Shown piece after piece: positions 62,322 through 64,000 of a stretch of 64,000 nucleotides of DNA. The DNA lies in the NCBI GenBank assembly GCA_013368445.1, contig JAACJO010000006.1, positions 1,240,001 to 1,304,000 of the forward strand. The letters are read 5' to 3'. The position numbers were made by a program, and so were the translations under genes. Below the pieces are notes generated by a model that saw only the letters and a program-made list of their open reading frames with translations, made no database searches and was not told where the DNA came from. Source of the stretch: Leucocoprinus leucothites (lineage: Eukaryota; Basidiomycota; Agaricomycetes; Agaricales; Agaricaceae). Positions within the stretch are counted from its first letter, which is position 1. Every line of letters begins with the position of its first letter.

Positions 62322-63419
62322 ATGGCACGCTTCTCGCGACTTGCATTCAACAAGATGTCTTTGTTTGTCTGGCCTGTGCGCAGACTCTCTGCTGCTCCCC
62401 TCACTCGTTCCTTTGCCTCCTCCCCCCATCTTCGCAATTCTTCCAAGCCTGCTGCTGATCCCCTCGCTACTATTGACGGCCCCGATGCTACCCCAAAAGA
62501 TGCTTTACCACCTCTCAGCCGGCCGCTTGGAGTCAGGGAACGGCCAACGACGCTCATCAAGAGCACCAAGGAGCGGCTGAAAGATCTCATGGACACTGAT
62601 GTTCGTATGGCGCAGCGGAGACACCTGTTCGTTGTGATAGCATTGCTATTTGAATGTACATTGACCGTTGTCGCTAGAATAAAAGAGGCCAGTGTTGGCT
62701 ATTTCCATGACCTGAACATGACCCGCAAGCATGGAGGCAAAACTTGGATAGCACCGAAAGTGCTCATCCGTGAGGACGTGAGTCGATTGGACTCGCGAAC
62801 GCTGCTTGAAGTAACACCCGAATGTAGAAAGCCCTCTACTTACCGAATATCGCCGGCAAGACCCTTGAGAACGGTGCCGTCCGGAATTCGACCGAAATGT
62901 GTTTTGGCAAGGTCACTGTGCTTGCCATGCTAAGCACAAGAGTATCCGAGGCAAGTCTTGACCTCCGACTTGCTAGTCATTCAGTGCTTAACCAGAAATC
63001 AGATTAATGCCAAAGGCTTTGTCGACCCGACACATTCGCGGTATGCCTCCAATCCCCTCTACCAATACGTTCAGGTCAACCTCCAGGAGAACATCCTCAA
63101 GTCCTTCCTGGTCAATATCTTTCTCAGTTCCCTGCGCAAGGTAATACCAAAGGAGCTACATCCAACATACTTGGTATCCACGCAAAACATGGAGTATGTC
63201 CGTGACGCTCTCGGCATGACGAATTCGCGGGTCGGCTACGTCTATCTGATTGACGAGAACCTCAAGATTCGGTGGGGCGGGTGCGCAGATGCTACTGATG
63301 AGGAAGCCCTGTCCCTCGAGAGTTGTACGGGAGTGCTACTTAAACGGCTTGAACGCAAAAAGCCCAGCCAGGGGGACACGTCGACAGTCTCGGAACCGAC
63401 GCCTGCGCAGTCCACATAG
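62322..63419 (+). CDS. ATP10, mitochondrial ATP synthase assembly factor
   Basis: Four exons (62322-62626, 62678-62777, 62828-62950, 63003-63419) give 314 aa. ATP10 is an inner-membrane factor for assembly of the F0 sector (subunit 6 with the ring). The N terminus is basic and Ser-rich with RRLSAAPLTRSFASSPHL, a presequence. The family core follows, including GYFHDLNMTRKHGGKTWIAP, a NIAGKTLENG segment and the C-terminal RVGYVYLIDENLKIRWGGCA. Intron 3 (62951-63002, 52 nt) uses a GC donor (GAG then GCAAGT) and AG acceptor; only this choice keeps the SE-INAKGFVDP frame. An upstream in-frame Met at 62274 exists, but 62322 gives the better presequence. Confidence 0.9.
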
Positions 63420-63576
63420 ACATATTACACGTTGTACTTTGAGAATAATATCGATTAATTGTTGACCACGAATTGTTTGTGGCTGTGATGCAACGTGTTT
63501 GTGAGTGTTGGCATAGGACGTGGCGATAGAGACTTTGCCAATTAATACCACCCATAACCTTTTTCATTCCCCAACT

Positions 63577-64000
63577 ATGTCTTCGTCTCCCGCACAGCAG
63601 CTGCCCCCGGGCTGGGCTGCAGAATGGCACGTACTTTGCTAAAATACACAGAAAATTCTCTGACAATCTTGCAGGAATCCAGAGCATCAGCGATACCTAT
63701 TCATTGGTCAGTCCTCTCTCGTCTCGCGGCCAACTCAAATTCTGAAGCGCCAAATCACGCAGAAACCGCGTCTGGACATACCCAATGGGAGCCTCCTTCC
63801 CAACTCCCGGAGTCTCAACCTCCCTCCACCGCGCAGCCCACTGCCCAATCCCACCACGGTAAAAGACGCCAGTACGCGGCTGGCCAAACTCAGGCCTACT
63901 ATGGTGCTGCCGAAGTCGCAGCCGATCCTGGCTATGGCGTGGCACCAGGACTTCAACCCCAACCCGCAGGCGGTCAATTGTTCACTCCAGGACTTGCATC
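63577..64000 (+). CDS. Sec24-like COPII coat protein with N-terminal WW domain (partial)
   Basis: 5' part only; the gene runs off the right edge. Exons 63577-63626, 63675-63706 and 63763-64000 give the first 106 residues. Residues about 9-40 form a WW domain (LPPGWAAEW, HQRYLF, then TASGHTQWEPP with W13, W36 and P39 in place). This is followed by a Pro/Gln linker and KRRQYAAGQTQAYYG, then GQLFTPGLA, the style of Sec24 N termini. Sec24 selects cargo for COPII vesicles at ER exit sites. Intron 1 needs a GC donor (TG then GCACGT) for the WW frame to close. The Sec24 call rests on a short segment; the WW domain is firm. Start is 158 bp after the ATP10 stop, on the same strand. Confidence 0.6.

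Overview
The window looks like nuclear DNA of a mushroom-forming basidiomycete (Agaricomycetes). Genes are dense in short introns (about 47-70 nt), with pyrimidine-rich leaders and occasional TATA boxes. They include lineage-typical families: a mushroom-type sesquiterpene synthase, FunK1 fungal protein kinases, BTB/POZ proteins and a fungal HET-C homologue. Housekeeping genes (histone H2A, Sec62, ATP10, a FUS3/KSS1-type MAP kinase, a Sec24-like protein) confirm a fungal chromosome. I saw no rRNA, tRNA or CRISPR array. All exon boundaries were read by eye from splice signals and reading-frame continuity.

Layout. 1-4.1 kb: a terpene synthase with an unusual proline-rich, possibly membrane-anchored tail. 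4.1-10.7 kb: gene-poor, except for a small secreted cysteine-rich protein built from five tiny exons (8629-9152). 10.7-12.9 kb: a divergent mitochondrial pair, a CHCHD2/Mix17-like CX9C protein and an mL45/Mba1-like protein. 13.5-21.2 kb: an intact FunK1 kinase (copy A) and a decayed paralogue (copy B), both on the minus strand. 21.4-24.1 kb: a TPR (Mgr3-like) mitochondrial protein, convergent with SEC62. 24.1-29.7 kb: no recognisable gene. 29.7-31.3 kb: a TEY-type MAP kinase. 32.4-35.5 kb: a third FunK1 copy (C), a pseudogene, inverted relative to B and mosaic between B-like and A-like sequence. 36.4-42 kb: a G3BP-like RNA-binding protein, divergent from het-c. 42.9-43.7 kb: a conserved-looking unknown gene. 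43.7-50.9 kb: gene-free, holding a degenerate long palindrome centred near 47707. 50.97-57.3 kb: two tandem BTB genes and a DHA1-type MFS transporter, with the transporter's 3' end duplicated along with the BTB unit. 57.8-59.1 kb: possible gene remnant. 59.3-64 kb: a compact housekeeping block of GT61 glycosyltransferase, histone H2A, ATP10 and the 5' end of a WW-domain Sec24-like gene.

The housekeeping genes are packed in convergent or divergent pairs 100-300 bp apart. The recently duplicated families (FunK1, BTB) sit next to gene-poor DNA and show rearrangement, truncation and nonsense decay. Several genes work at mitochondria (CHCHD2-like, mL45-like, Mgr3-like, ATP10) and two at the secretory pathway (Sec62, Sec24-like), but nothing suggests co-regulated clusters. 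The terpene synthase stands alone, without obvious P450 or oxidoreductase neighbours.
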